Positions 45,070-54,484 are shown, counted from the stretch's first letter. The stretch is DNA of 64,000 nucleotides from Halomonas litopenaei (GCF_003045775.1 NZ_PXNS01000005.1:558001-622000), one strand, 5' to 3'. Translations and numbers: made by a program. The notes: generated from the sequence alone by a model not told the origin.

Positions 45070-47304
45070 TTAGAAGTCCATGGTCCAGCCAAGGGTGAAG
45101 GTCCGTCCCCGACCCTGATAGTCGTACAGGTACTCCGGACCATAGTAGGGCGAGTAGAACATTGCCGCTCGCTGTCCCCAGACGGTGGAATATTCCTCGT
45201 CGAGCAGGTTGTCGATACCCAGCGTCAGACGGCCGATATCGATATCCTGGGCCAGCGCCATGTCCACCGTGGTGTAGCCGTCGATCTGACGGTCATCGTC
45301 ATCTTCCAGGTTATGGGCATGGTTGGCCTGCAGCCGGGCGCTGCGTCCTGCCGCCATGTCCTGCCAACCGACGAAGGCGGTGGCGGAGGACAGCGACGCA
45401 TAGCGGGCGTCACGCTTTTCCCAGCTGCCGTTCTCGTCTTCCTGCTCCGAGCGCACCAGATGCAGGGTGCCGCCGACCTCGAAGCCGCCGTCCAGGAAGC
45501 GGGTCACCGCCGCCTCCAGGCCGTAGTCGCGCTTGTTTTCCTCGACCACGCTGACCGACAGGTCTTCGGCATTTTCCACCGCCTTGTCGGACCAGGCGTA
45601 GTAGATCGCCGCCTGGGTGCTCCAGTCGGCGTCATTGAAGCGCCAGCCGAGTTCCACCTGGTCTGTCTTGATGGCGTCCAGCGGGTTGTCGTCGACGCTG
45701 ACATCGGCGCTCTTGCCGTAGTACTTGGCCGGGTCCGGCAGCTCAAAGCCCTGGCTGAACTGGATCCAGTTCTGATGACCGTTGCCGTAATCGTAGAGGG
45801 CGCTTGCGTTGACCAGGGTGGCGTCATAGTCATTCTCGCCACCCGGTACGCCGTTGAAGTCATCGACCTCGACGTCCATGTGCTGCTGGCGCACACCTGC
45901 TGACAGGGTCAGGCCGTCGGTGACCCGCCAGTCGCCCTGGGCGAAGCCGGCGTAGCCGTCGACCTCGTAGCTTGGATAGCGCGGGCCGATCTCGCGCTCT
46001 TCCTGGGTGAGACCGCCACTGGCATTCGAGGTGGCGATGTCGAAGTACATCTGGTCGGCGTCGAAGGACTCACGGTCCATGTCGAGGCCATAGGTCAGCG
46101 AGACGCGCTCGCCCAGCTCGGCATCGAACAGCGCCTTGATACCACCCAGGTCGGTGTCCTGCTTGGAGGCGCGGAATTCGACGCCCTGAGTGGTGGCGTA
46201 GGGGAAGGCGTTGAAGCTTGCCTCTTCCTCGCGATAGAACGCCTGCAGGTAGAAGTCCTGACCCAGCAGGTCGGCGTGGTGGTACTGCAGGTTGACCATG
46301 CGACGATCCGTCTCGGGATCGCGATCCGACGAATAGCCGTCGCGGATCTCGGCGCCTTCCAGATTGCCTAGCGCCAGGTTGGGGAAGTAGAGCCCACGGT
46401 CACCCTCATAGGCCGAGCGGTATAGCTGAGCGCCAAGCGTCAGCGTCTGCTCGGCGCTGAGTGCCAGATCGACGCTGCCCATGATGTCGATGGAGCGATT
46501 GTCCTGCAGGTCGGTCTGGGCGATGTCCGGGAAGATCTCGTCGCCACGCCCGTCATAGAAGCGTCCATTGTCCTGATAGGCCACCGCCAGACGTCCCTGG
46601 ACACGCTCGCTGCCGCCACTGATCGACTGGGCCAGGCGGAAGTCGGCGTCGTCACTGTCATTGAAGCCGCTGGTGACGCTCGTCGCGGTGGAAAAGTGGC
46701 GACCGGGACCGTCACCTTTCTTCGTCACGATATTGATGATGCCGCCGGTGGCGCCACCGCCATAAAGACTGCTTGCGCCGGACAGCACCTCGACGCGCTC
46801 GATGTTGAACGGGTCGATGGCGTCGAACTGGCGCGACAGGCCCCGGGAGCTGTTCAACGAGACGCCGTCGATCAGCACCTGCACGCTGCGGCCACGCATG
46901 TTCTGGCCATAGTTGGTGCGTCCCTGGGGCGCAAGATCCAGCCCCGGTACCAACCGGCCCAGCGCGGTCTTGAGGTCCGCGCCCGTCGCAATCTGGGTCT
47001 CCAGCTGCTGCTGATCCACCACCCACACCGCACCGGGAATCTCGCTGATCGACTTCGGCGTGCGCGAGCCGACCACCACCATGGTCTCCTGGGACTGGAC
47101 GGCTGCCTCGTCGGTGCCTGGCTGATCGACGCCAACCGCCTGCGCCCAGCTAAGCGACGGAGCAGCGGCCAGCAACAAAAGGCCTGCACCGAGGGACAGT
47201 GACGCTGACGAGGGAGGGCCGCCATATGACGTGACGCCGGTGATTGGCGCAGTAGTAAGGGGACGCGGGCGTGTGTGGAGCTGAGTCGAAATCTGGGAAG
47301 GCAT
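45070..47304 (-). CDS. TonB-dependent receptor, IutA-like (aerobactin-type)
   Basis: About 744 residues. Signal peptide ends at LSWAQAV. The plug reads TNYGQNMRGRSVQVLIDGVSLNS in two parts with GASSLYGGGATGGIINIVTKKG, closely like IutA/RhtA. The barrel ends in FTLGWTMDF. IutA receives hydroxamate-citrate siderophores such as aerobactin; NIS products of related structure are plausible here. Located downstream of the exporter operon promoter on the same strand but with its own Fur-like site far upstream (47473-47491). No convincing ribosome-binding site is seen before ATG 47304. Confidence 0.9.
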   Translation of the reverse strand: MPSQISTQLHTRPRPLTTAPITGVTSYGGPPSSASLSLGAGLLLLAAAPSLSWAQAVGVDQPGTDEAAVQSQETMVVVGSRTPKSISEIPGAVWVVDQQQLETQIATGADLKTALGRLVPGLDLAPQGRTNYGQNMRGRSVQVLIDGVSLNSSRGLSRQFDAIDPFNIERVEVLSGASSLYGGGATGGIINIVTKKGDGPGRHFSTATSVTSGFNDSDDADFRLAQSISGGSERVQGRLAVAYQDNGRFYDGRGDEIFPDIAQTDLQDNRSIDIMGSVDLALSAEQTLTLGAQLYRSAYEGDRGLYFPNLALGNLEGAEIRDGYSSDRDPETDRRMVNLQYHHADLLGQDFYLQAFYREEEASFNAFPYATTQGVEFRASKQDTDLGGIKALFDAELGERVSLTYGLDMDRESFDADQMYFDIATSNASGGLTQEEREIGPRYPSYEVDGYAGFAQGDWRVTDGLTLSAGVRQQHMDVEVDDFNGVPGGENDYDATLVNASALYDYGNGHQNWIQFSQGFELPDPAKYYGKSADVSVDDNPLDAIKTDQVELGWRFNDADWSTQAAIYYAWSDKAVENAEDLSVSVVEENKRDYGLEAAVTRFLDGGFEVGGTLHLVRSEQEDENGSWEKRDARYASLSSATAFVGWQDMAAGRSARLQANHAHNLEDDDDRQIDGYTTVDMALAQDIDIGRLTLGIDNLLDEEYSTVWGQRAAMFYSPYYGPEYLYDYQGRGRTFTLGWTMDF

Positions 47305-47472
47305 GGAATGATCGCTTGGCTGATGTTGACCGGCTTGCCGAGACGAGCCGATGGGACAGTGCGGATCGGGCTTCTGGCGGCCCGTCTCGCGCCACCTGCC
47401 GAGGGAGCTGCGTGTTGGCCGTGGGGCAGATATGCAGCTTCGGCAGCGGCAAGCAATATAGCGAATTGTGAA

Positions 47473-47491
47473 AATAATGCGAAGCGTTCGT
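47473..47491 (-). promoter_or_regulatory. Possible Fur-like site upstream of IutA-like receptor
   Basis: AT-rich aataatgcgaagcgttcgt (11 of 19 matches) sits in a short palindrome (aatgcgaagcgttcgtatt). It lies between the divergent receptor and beta-propeller-like genes. Weaker than the other sites. Confidence 0.35.
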
Positions 47492-47592
47492 ATTAAAATT
47501 CATGATTTGTGCAAGTCAAGCTCACCCCCTCGCCGATCAGAGGCACAAGGCGTAGGCTGGATGCATCTACCGCGCGACGATCAGGAGGCCTG

Positions 47593-48633
47593 ATGGCACG
47601 AGTAAAGATCCTCAAGCAGGGCACGATCCACTGCTTTCCTCCCGGCCTGCGTGACGACCAGGGCGAGCTGGTCAACGCCGAGATTTCCGCGGTGGCCTAC
47701 GACGGCGAGCGACTGTTGATGGCCAGCGACAAGCCGATCCCCGGCCACGAGCGTTCTGCCGCCTTCAGCCTGCCGTTGACCGCCGATGGTCCCGACGACA
47801 GCCGCATCGACTACCTGACCCAGCAGACCATCAAGGAAGCGGTGAAGTATGAAGACTTCGCCCTGACCACCGATGGGCGCCACATGATCGCCACCACCGG
47901 TTTCGATCGCATCGACGACGAGACCCACGAACTCAACGCCTACAACCACCTGCTGATCTGGCCACTTCACGAGCCTGACCGGGTCCAGGTGGTGGACCCC
48001 GACCCCCGTGACGGTGTGGAAGGCTCGCTCGAATTCCGGCGCAAGATGGACGCCGCCGTAGGCGAGCCCTACTACAAGATCGAGGGTCTGGCCGCGATCC
48101 CCGGGGAGCGTGGCGATGGCCTTTTGCTGTTCGGCATCCGCGAGCAGGGCAATGCCCACGATGACTTCGACTACGTGCGCCGGGTCATCGGTGCCCACTA
48201 CATCATCAACGACGACGACAACCTGGAGTTCGTCGACGCCCTGCACGACGTCTTCAGCTTCGACCCCGGCGACTACGACGGCGTGGAGCACATCTGTGGC
48301 CTGTCGAGCCTCGAGTACGACCCCTACCACGGCCAGCTCTACCTGCTGACCAGCTTCGAGACCGAAGAGGGCGACGACGAGCTCATCGGCGGCTATCTGT
48401 GGGTGATGTCGCTGCACGACTTCCGCCAGGGCAGGGCACCCACCCTGGTACGCGACGAGAACGACAAGGTGCTCGAGTTCGAACACAAGGCCGAAGGCCT
48501 CGCCGTGCTCGACCGCGAGCGGCTGTTCGTCGCCTACGACAACGACCGCAACTACGACCTGCACAGCGTCAGCGAACGCGACGAACGCCGCTGCTGCGAA
48601 GCCCCCTACACCATCCTCGGACTGGTGCAGTAG
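47593..48633 (+). CDS. Unrecognised beta-propeller-like protein
   Basis: About 346 residues, no signal peptide. The repeated short patterns (ISAVAYDGERLLMASD, YEDFALTTDGRHMIATTG, GLAAIPGERGDGLLLFGIR, LSSLEYDPYHGQLYLLTS, LAVLDRERLFVAYD) suggest a multi-bladed propeller, as in esterase-like phytase or DUF3616-type proteins. Acidic composition suits a halophile. AGGAGG precedes ATG 47593. Function unknown; no clear link to the siderophore genes. Confidence 0.7.
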   Translation: MARVKILKQGTIHCFPPGLRDDQGELVNAEISAVAYDGERLLMASDKPIPGHERSAAFSLPLTADGPDDSRIDYLTQQTIKEAVKYEDFALTTDGRHMIATTGFDRIDDETHELNAYNHLLIWPLHEPDRVQVVDPDPRDGVEGSLEFRRKMDAAVGEPYYKIEGLAAIPGERGDGLLLFGIREQGNAHDDFDYVRRVIGAHYIINDDDNLEFVDALHDVFSFDPGDYDGVEHICGLSSLEYDPYHGQLYLLTSFETEEGDDELIGGYLWVMSLHDFRQGRAPTLVRDENDKVLEFEHKAEGLAVLDRERLFVAYDNDRNYDLHSVSERDERRCCEAPYTILGLVQ

Positions 48634-49043
48634 GCACGAAGCGGTTCAGGCACGGCACAACGCCACATCGAACCAGGATGGGGAGACGGAGACTGGATAG
48701 CCCTGGAGTGGAGTAAAGAGGGATAGAGAGTGACAAGTAGCGATAGCGATTGATTGCGCGTGAGAAGGGGCGCGGAAAGAGGGAGCGTGTGGAGGGAAAG
48801 AGTGCGTGAGGAGGAGGGGGCAACGTGTGGGCGCTGCGGGTACGCCAGCGGTACACCCAGCCGTCAAAACCGGTTCTCGAGGCGCCAGAGCGATGATTCG
48901 AGAAGGGCTGTAAGGCGAGAAAGTGCCAGGAAGGGCACAGCTAAAGCGCCTCGAAAGCCGCCATACTGACTAGTGGCAAGCGTCCACCCGAAACCCGCTA
49001 GCCTACGGCCGCAGCTTTCGCTATCATACGCCCGCGCTGATAA
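48634..49043. other. Intergenic region before tRNA-Ile
   Basis: About 410 bases. A purine-rich stretch (48690-48835) carries no coding signal on either strand. The likely tRNA promoter shows tatcat near 49022 followed by a GC-rich discriminator (cgcccgcgc), typical of stable-RNA promoters. Confidence 0.45.
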
Positions 49044-49120
<77 letters not shown>

Positions 49121-49159
49121 ATGAAATCAAGTGGTTACGTGACCAAGAGTCACTTTCCA

Positions 49160-50158
49160 TCAATGTGTGGTTGCGGTTTGGTTGCCGATACGCGGCAACT
49201 TGGCCACCACGCTTTCCCACCTTGCCGGATCGGCATGCGCATAGCGGCTAGTCACCGTCAGTGACGAATGACCGAGCAGATCCCTTATGCTCGTCAGCGC
49301 CTCCCCCTTGCTGGCCAGCAACGAGGCATAACAGTGCCGCAAGTCGTGAAAGCGGATATCAGGGCGGCCAATCCTCTCCCTGGCTTTCTCGAAAGCGCCA
49401 CGCACTCTGTCTCCGGTCGTATCGAACGGCAAACCAAGCACGAGCGGTAGGGCTTCCTCTGTCAAGGGTATAATTCTAGGCTTCCCACTTTTCGTCTGGT
49501 TGGGCCTGAGCACGATGCGGCCGTTGTAGACGTTGCCCGGCTCCAGCCCCATCAGTTCCCCACGCCTCATGCCCGTCAGCATCGCCAGCAAGATCACCTT
49601 CCGCTCGACCTTGTAGCGCTTCGGTACTGCTTCAAGCAATTCGGCAAGCTCCATCTCGGTTAGGTAGACATGGCGCTCGTTCTTCGGCGATGGCTTGCGG
49701 AGCTTGCCGTCCAGCGGTAGGTCGATCCAGTCCCATTCGCGGTACGACAGCGAGAGTACCCGCTTGACGACCTGTATGCGGTTGTTGATAGTCGACTGCG
49801 CCAGTCCCTTCTCCTTGAGAGCCTTCTGCATTCTGCGCGCCGCGTCCAGCAGTTCCTGTCCGATGATTACGCCGGGAGCATGCTCGTCCATCCACCTCGC
49901 CACCAGCAAGATGTGTTGCTTCTGCGAGCGTACATCGTATTCGCTGACCATCCGCTGCAGCCCCTCGGAAAAGGTGTACTTTTGCTTACGCCCCATGACG
50001 CCGTTGAACTCATCTTCTTGCCGCTGAGCCTCCGCCTTCAGGGCATACTGCTTTGCTTCTCCCTCTGTGCGAAAAGTTCGCTGAGTACGCTGGCCGTTGA
50101 CGGTGCAGCGTACGACCCACGTGCCGCGATCTTTCCTTTGCGAGACTGTGTATCCCAT
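49160..50158 (-). CDS. Tyrosine site-specific integrase
   Basis: About 332 residues. N-terminal arm-binding-like part with the core-binding SAM-like domain; catalytic residues Arg in TGMRRGEL, HxxR in FHDLRH, and His and Tyr in LGHSSLTVTSRYAH. Start MGYTVSQRK. Located just downstream of tRNA-Ile in reverse orientation, the usual layout for a tRNA-targeting integrase. It overlaps the excisionase-like gene by about 120 bases. Confidence 0.9.
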   Translation of the reverse strand: MGYTVSQRKDRGTWVVRCTVNGQRTQRTFRTEGEAKQYALKAEAQRQEDEFNGVMGRKQKYTFSEGLQRMVSEYDVRSQKQHILLVARWMDEHAPGVIIGQELLDAARRMQKALKEKGLAQSTINNRIQVVKRVLSLSYREWDWIDLPLDGKLRKPSPKNERHVYLTEMELAELLEAVPKRYKVERKVILLAMLTGMRRGELMGLEPGNVYNGRIVLRPNQTKSGKPRIIPLTEEALPLVLGLPFDTTGDRVRGAFEKARERIGRPDIRFHDLRHCYASLLASKGEALTSIRDLLGHSSLTVTSRYAHADPARWESVVAKLPRIGNQTATTH

Positions 50159-50346
50159 AGTCGATCCTCTTTGGGTTGAGGATCGCGCCTGCATTTCTGA
50201 GCGTACCCTTCAACCGCCTCCCTATCAAAGCGCACCGCGCTCCCGAATTGGATAAAGCCAATTTCGTGCTTGTGCCCATATACCCAGCTCAGGCTCATAC
50301 CCAGCTGGCGTGCGACCTGCTCCGGACGGAGTAGACTCTCCCCCAT
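50038..50346 (-). CDS. Excisionase-like helix-turn-helix protein
   Basis: 102 residues. The N-terminal half LLRPEQVARQLGMSLSWVYG followed by VRFDREAVEGYAQ is the winged-helix pattern of AlpA/Xis-type proteins. Start at 50346 chosen over a longer in-frame start. The C-terminal half overlaps the integrase in another frame. Function in excision or integrase control is inferred from family and position. Confidence 0.65.
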   Translation of the reverse strand: MGESLLRPEQVARQLGMSLSWVYGHKHEIGFIQFGSAVRFDREAVEGYAQKCRRDPQPKEDRLWDTQSRKGKIAARGSYAAPSTASVLSELFAQREKQSSMP

Positions 50347-50400
50347 AGTTGCCCCTCCCCTTAGCACTACCCCGAAAGAAAAACTTGGTGTTGAGCCAAT

Positions 50401-50416
50401 AATACGCAAACGTATT
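50401..50416. promoter_or_regulatory. Repressor operator 1
   Basis: aatacgcaaacgtatt is an imperfect palindrome with outer arms aatacg / cgtatt, in the promoter region of the excisionase-integrase operon. Matches operators at 50425 and 51293. Confidence 0.55.
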
Positions 50417-50424
50417 ATTTCGTC

Positions 50425-50440
50425 AATGCGTTTTCGTATT
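50425..50440. promoter_or_regulatory. Repressor operator 2
   Basis: aatgcgttttcgtatt; its reverse complement aatacgaaaacgcatt differs from operator 1 at two positions. Centre-to-centre spacing of 24 bases suggests binding near one face of the helix. Confidence 0.55.
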
Positions 50441-50490
50441 AATATGGTCGTATAAGCTCGCCGAGTAGGCGGTGGGAAGTTAGGCTGCTC

Positions 50491-51255
50491 TTAAAGGCGG
50501 GTTCTGGCTTCGAGGGCAACTGCAATAATTTCTGAGGTTTTATCCAATAAAATCAAAGGATAAGATGGATTGAGAGGTTTCAGATACCGCTGCCCGCTTT
50601 CCTCGATGAGCTTACGGAACGTGGCACCTTGGCTGTCCGGAATCGTGGCAAGGACTAGTTTTCCAGGTATGGCGGGCTCGTCAGAGTCGAAAAGCACCAT
50701 GGTTCCCTCTGGCAGGCTGGGTGCCACCCCGGTTGGGGCAGCCATGGCATCGCCCTTTACCTCAAGCCAGAAGCCTGTGCCTTTAGTCTGGAAGCCACTG
50801 GGTTCAACTCGCAGATCAACTGATTCCGCAGCGCTGTAGGACTGGAGAATAGCTGCTGCCTGTGTCCAGCGAAGTAGGGGATAGTGGTAGGTGGGGGGAG
50901 CTGGCTTTGCTTTTGCCAATCTGTGCACGCCCGCTGTGGCCACAGTGGCTAGAACATTTGGAAACGGTAAGCCTGATGGGCCAGACATGGAGGCCGTTGA
51001 ATCATGGTTCGAAACCTCGTTCAGACCAGCGCGCTGAGGTAGCACATCACCATGAGCGAGATAGCTGGCAGTGGTGCCTAAGGCATTGGCCAGCTTTTCT
51101 AAATTAGAAATCCTAGGAGACTTGCTAGCCCCCTTGAGAATGCGATGAATGGTTGGCTGGGGGACCCCTGTTCGACGAGCAAGCTCGTTTTCACCGAGCT
51201 CTTGCTCTTCCATAAGCCTTCGTAGCCGTGAGCCGATGGAAGCGTCATCATTCAT
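50491..51255 (-). CDS. XRE/S24-family phage repressor with Ala in place of the catalytic Ser
   Basis: About 254 residues. N-terminal helix-turn-helix ENELARRTGVPQPTIHRILKG; C-terminal LexA/CI-type domain with KGDAMAAPTGVAPSLPEGT. In self-cleaving repressors the motif is GDSM; here codon GCC gives Ala, so autocleavage is not expected. A candidate Lys lies in TFRKLIEE. Start MNDDASIG. Operators with matching half-sites flank it on both sides. Confidence 0.85.
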   Translation of the reverse strand: MNDDASIGSRLRRLMEEQELGENELARRTGVPQPTIHRILKGASKSPRISNLEKLANALGTTASYLAHGDVLPQRAGLNEVSNHDSTASMSGPSGLPFPNVLATVATAGVHRLAKAKPAPPTYHYPLLRWTQAAAILQSYSAAESVDLRVEPSGFQTKGTGFWLEVKGDAMAAPTGVAPSLPEGTMVLFDSDEPAIPGKLVLATIPDSQGATFRKLIEESGQRYLKPLNPSYPLILLDKTSEIIAVALEARTRL

Positions 51256-51292
51256 ATGGGACAGCCTATGCACGTTAGCCTTCAAATTTGCT

Positions 51293-51308
51293 TATACGTA
51301 AATGTATA
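51293..51308. promoter_or_regulatory. Repressor operator 3
   Basis: tatacgtaaatgtata is a palindrome with the same core spacing as the operators at 50401 and 50425, 38 bases upstream of the repressor start and before the divergent short ORFs. Confidence 0.5.
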
Positions 51309-51380
51309 GGGTAAGATGGTGTAAGTCTAGAGGTGATCTCTCGGAAAGTGATTCTTCCGGAGCCTACCGGGAGACTGAAG

Positions 51381-51455
51381 ATGCGAATCAACCAAGCTTT
51401 CCAGGAGGCCCGGATGAACACCACACAGGTGGTGAGGGCGTCGGTGTCTATATGA
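51381..51455 (+). CDS. Possible 24-codon regulatory peptide gene
   Basis: ATG 51381 follows GGGAG at suitable spacing and encodes MRINQAFQEARMNTTQVVRA plus four residues. The TGA overlaps ATG 51452 of a 16-codon frame ending at 51502 (ATGA). It is divergent from the repressor, where a cro-like or cII-like gene would be expected; it may be a remnant. Low certainty. Confidence 0.25.
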   Translation: MRINQAFQEARMNTTQVVRASVSI

Positions 51456-51526
51456 ATGTCAATGCGACACCGGCGGCCAACTGTGTCGATGAACGTTTCT
51501 AAACTATGGCCAAGTGTTGCATTTAG

Positions 51527-53005
51527 TCATTGAGGTCGCATGCTTCTATAGAATCCGGGATTGAGTCTTGGCTTTTCTCCGACTTTGTCGGGATAAAATC
51601 GATAATGGTTGTTTTGGAAGCGTTCTACATATTTATTTTTTTCAAGTATCGCCAACGCTTCGTCCAGGCGGTCGCGAGTGAGGTGGCTGTAGCGGAGCAT
51701 CCAGCTGGTTCCAAAAATGCTATTATATTGATCTTGGTAAGCATACATCTTATCGTATAATTTCTTAGCATCTTTCTGCGCCTGTGTCTCGGGCACTAGA
51801 TATTCAAGAAAATGCATGGAGTAATGCATGCATATATCTCGGGCGCTGATAAAAGTTTCTTTTGTAATGCGGTCGCTGTCGTTTTCACAAAGATGAATAA
51901 GAGCCGCGACGCGGTCCATGTTTTCCATTAGCTTGCCGGCATGGTCCGTGGCTAGCTCATAAATGCCATTCACACGACATTGATGTTCAATGAACTTTTC
52001 GGTCAAGTTCCACTCTTCAGTCACTTCTGGTAAAAACTCGATAACTTGTGTCTTGGATAGTTTTAAGCCATCCTCACGAAGCGTTTTAAGTAGCAGATCA
52101 TGAACGCGGAGGTTAAACGCGTCACAGTATGGGGTTTTTTCGGATTTTCCCTCGCTAGAATCCCGATAACCTATAAAAGAGCGAGGGTAGACCGTTAAAA
52201 AACGGGCTAATAGTCCTGATCCGCGAGCTCGTTTCCCGCGTCTTTCCAGGTAATGCTCAACGGAGCTTTTCTGTGTCATCAGGGCTGCGGTCAGGCGTCC
52301 CTCCGTAATGGTAAAACTTGTCCGGCTACTACGCCCCACCGTAACATCACTACCGCTCCACAGTGCATTGATCGCACTGGTGCTTTGCATGGCCAGGCCA
52401 TTAAGGATCTCATCCGCCTCGCTGGAAACTAAGCAAGCAACGGGATAATGATCGTGCATCGAGTTCAGAAGCGCCTGTATCGAGGTGTCTTCATGAAGCA
52501 AATTAATAGTTTTAGCAAGCTCGGGTTTTTCGTCTTCCATGTTCCTAAGTCGCATTTCAATTTGTTCGCAGTCCTCCCCTCTTCTTACGGCCTTGCGTAA
52601 TACAGAAAGCAATGTCTGGCGTTTGGTGCTCCATACTTCATGCTCGAATTCATGCTTACGCAGACGCTTTTTATTTTCGTTTTCTTGCTTTTTTTGAAAA
52701 TCGCGAATGCTCTTGAAAAATTTTGATTCCAAGGCGGTCTTGCGGACGCCGGACTCAGCCACCGTCAGCAGCATCAGCGAGACAGGGTGGATCACATTCC
52801 GGTTCGGCATCTTGACCATATAACCGGCTTGGCAGGCGACAGAAAGCGCCCCAAGCGCTGTCGTTAGGGCCATTTCAGGGCTCACCTGCAGCTCATTGGC
52901 CACTTCGTCAACGGCGCTTTGTAACCTGGATGACGCGCTGAGCCGGGGCCACTTGTCACTAAGTAAGGGAAATTCAAATGGGACGGCTGCATCGTATTTT
53001 TGCAT
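51527..53005 (-). CDS. DUF3987 (YfjI-type) replication/primase-like protein
   Basis: 492 residues. DUF3987 landmarks are SPEMALTTALGALSVACQ, an altered P-loop TVAESGVRKTALES, and CLVSSEADEIL with NALWSGSDVTVGRS. A helical Lys/Glu-rich stretch of about 60 residues follows the P-loop. C-terminal winged-helix-like part. In P4-like satellites such proteins lie near integrase and Gp2 and probably act in replication. AT-rich compared with the core chromosome. Confidence 0.8.
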   Translation of the reverse strand: MQKYDAAVPFEFPLLSDKWPRLSASSRLQSAVDEVANELQVSPEMALTTALGALSVACQAGYMVKMPNRNVIHPVSLMLLTVAESGVRKTALESKFFKSIRDFQKKQENENKKRLRKHEFEHEVWSTKRQTLLSVLRKAVRRGEDCEQIEMRLRNMEDEKPELAKTINLLHEDTSIQALLNSMHDHYPVACLVSSEADEILNGLAMQSTSAINALWSGSDVTVGRSSRTSFTITEGRLTAALMTQKSSVEHYLERRGKRARGSGLLARFLTVYPRSFIGYRDSSEGKSEKTPYCDAFNLRVHDLLLKTLREDGLKLSKTQVIEFLPEVTEEWNLTEKFIEHQCRVNGIYELATDHAGKLMENMDRVAALIHLCENDSDRITKETFISARDICMHYSMHFLEYLVPETQAQKDAKKLYDKMYAYQDQYNSIFGTSWMLRYSHLTRDRLDEALAILEKNKYVERFQNNHYRFYPDKVGEKPRLNPGFYRSMRPQ

Positions 53006-53180
53006 ATCTTAAAGTTTTTGTGTGTTGCGAAAAGTGCGAATATTCGCGGATTTCGCGTTTAACATCAAGTACATTCATCATAATTTTAGATATGCGGTCG
53101 TGAACCAAGGACCAGCAGGGCTGCTGTTGCCTCAGAAGATGACTGAGCAGCATGCATGGCGAAACCGCATGCTGGGTGGT

Positions 53181-54110
53181 TCAATCGGCGCCTGCTTCCC
53201 AATCGAGCCCTTGGCGCAAGGCGTAAGGCTTGCCGTAGTAGTCCTTTTCATTTTCAAACATCCAAACCGCATGTGCGGCATCTGGGGAAAACTGGGTGGT
53301 TTGAAAACAACGAGTGCCCGGGCTCAGATCCTTCGAGTAGGCTTTGCACAGGTAACTGACCGCGTACATGATCTCGACCAAGCCTTCTGGACCATCCTTG
53401 CGGTAGATATGGAAGGGTACGACTTTTTTGATAATAATCTTCTTGGCCGGTTTTCCATCCTTGGCCGGGATGTCCTTAAATCGGCGTTGCTTACAGAACT
53501 CGACCAATCCAGGCATTTCGGAATGAGCACGATTGCCCAGGGCGAAAGCCCAAGCCCGTATCACGCGGTGCGCCATTGTGTTGCTCAGGTACTGACCATC
53601 GCTTTCAGGCGTCGGTTTGTAGCTCCCCAAGTGTCTGAAGGCATCACCGTTGACTAGAATGAGGACATGGTAATGGGGCTTGGCCTTGTCAGGGTCAAGG
53701 ATCTTATCGCCCCGTCGACGCTTGCGCTTCATCCATACTCGGTCCAGTTTCTCTCTCGCCCAGATCGCATGCAGTTTGGCTGAACGCTTACCGCTCGCTC
53801 GATTTAACTCCGCTTGTAATCGATCTTGGAATTTTCGTATTAAGCCGTTATGATCGTATTTCAGCGGGTCAGTCATTTTCTCAGGAGTATGCAGATCTAC
53901 CCGAAAGCCAAAAGTATGATAGTACTTTGACTGTAGATATTTAATAAGCGCAAACGCCTCATTTAAATAATTCAATACCAAAGGTCCTTTTTTACGATCT
54001 TGCTTAACATGGTAGCCACGGTAAGTGTTGGCCCAGTGGCAAGTTAGGTGCTTGCGCAGGGGATGTCGCTTGGGGTAAAGATAAAAGATGGAATTCGGGT
54101 TCATGGACAT
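53181..54110 (-). CDS. Inovirus-Gp2/YagK-type replication protein
   Basis: About 309 residues. DPDKAKPHYHVLILVNGDAF carries a HYH that resembles the HUH metal motif of rolling-circle initiators, and the YagK/YfjJ family is recognised from the surrounding context (MAHRVIRAWAFAL, PFHIY). Start MSMNPNS has GGAG upstream. Upstream of the DUF3987 gene on the same strand with a 175-base gap. Replication or nicking role inferred. Confidence 0.75.
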   Translation of the reverse strand: MSMNPNSIFYLYPKRHPLRKHLTCHWANTYRGYHVKQDRKKGPLVLNYLNEAFALIKYLQSKYYHTFGFRVDLHTPEKMTDPLKYDHNGLIRKFQDRLQAELNRASGKRSAKLHAIWAREKLDRVWMKRKRRRGDKILDPDKAKPHYHVLILVNGDAFRHLGSYKPTPESDGQYLSNTMAHRVIRAWAFALGNRAHSEMPGLVEFCKQRRFKDIPAKDGKPAKKIIIKKVVPFHIYRKDGPEGLVEIMYAVSYLCKAYSKDLSPGTRCFQTTQFSPDAAHAVWMFENEKDYYGKPYALRQGLDWEAGAD

Positions 54111-54484
54111 GGGTTTGTCTCCGCTAAGGGATTGAGAGAAGGGTCGTTGGGATATAAGCTCACATCTAAACAGCAATATGGTCCCTAAGCCTTGTTAAGC
54201 AGGGCTAGATAACGTGTAGACGAGTCGGCAGTTTAATGAATCGAATACCAGGTATAGATGGTAGTCCTGGGCGAGGTTTTAATAGCAGGTTGTATGATCT
54301 AATAACACTCAGGCAACCCTTGGGTAGGGTTGCCTATGTTTCAATAAGTACTATTATTTTATAAGTTGGTTGGGTTTGCTTTGGGTGCTATATAAGACAA
54401 GCAACATCTAGGTGTCTAGGACACCATACTACCGTTTACCGGAGTTGGATTATTTCCCTGGCTATGATTCACCTCATCTTTCAA
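54111..54484. other. AT-rich intergenic region of the satellite element
   Basis: About 370 bases. It contains the hairpin ggcaaccc / gggttgcc at 54312-54334, probably a terminator of the small gene upstream, and likely the promoter for the Gp2 gene. No gene recognised. Confidence 0.5.
54312..54334. terminator. Hairpin in satellite intergenic region
   Basis: Inverted repeat ggcaaccc...gggttgcc with seven-base loop, followed on the + strand by tatgttt. Confidence 0.5.
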
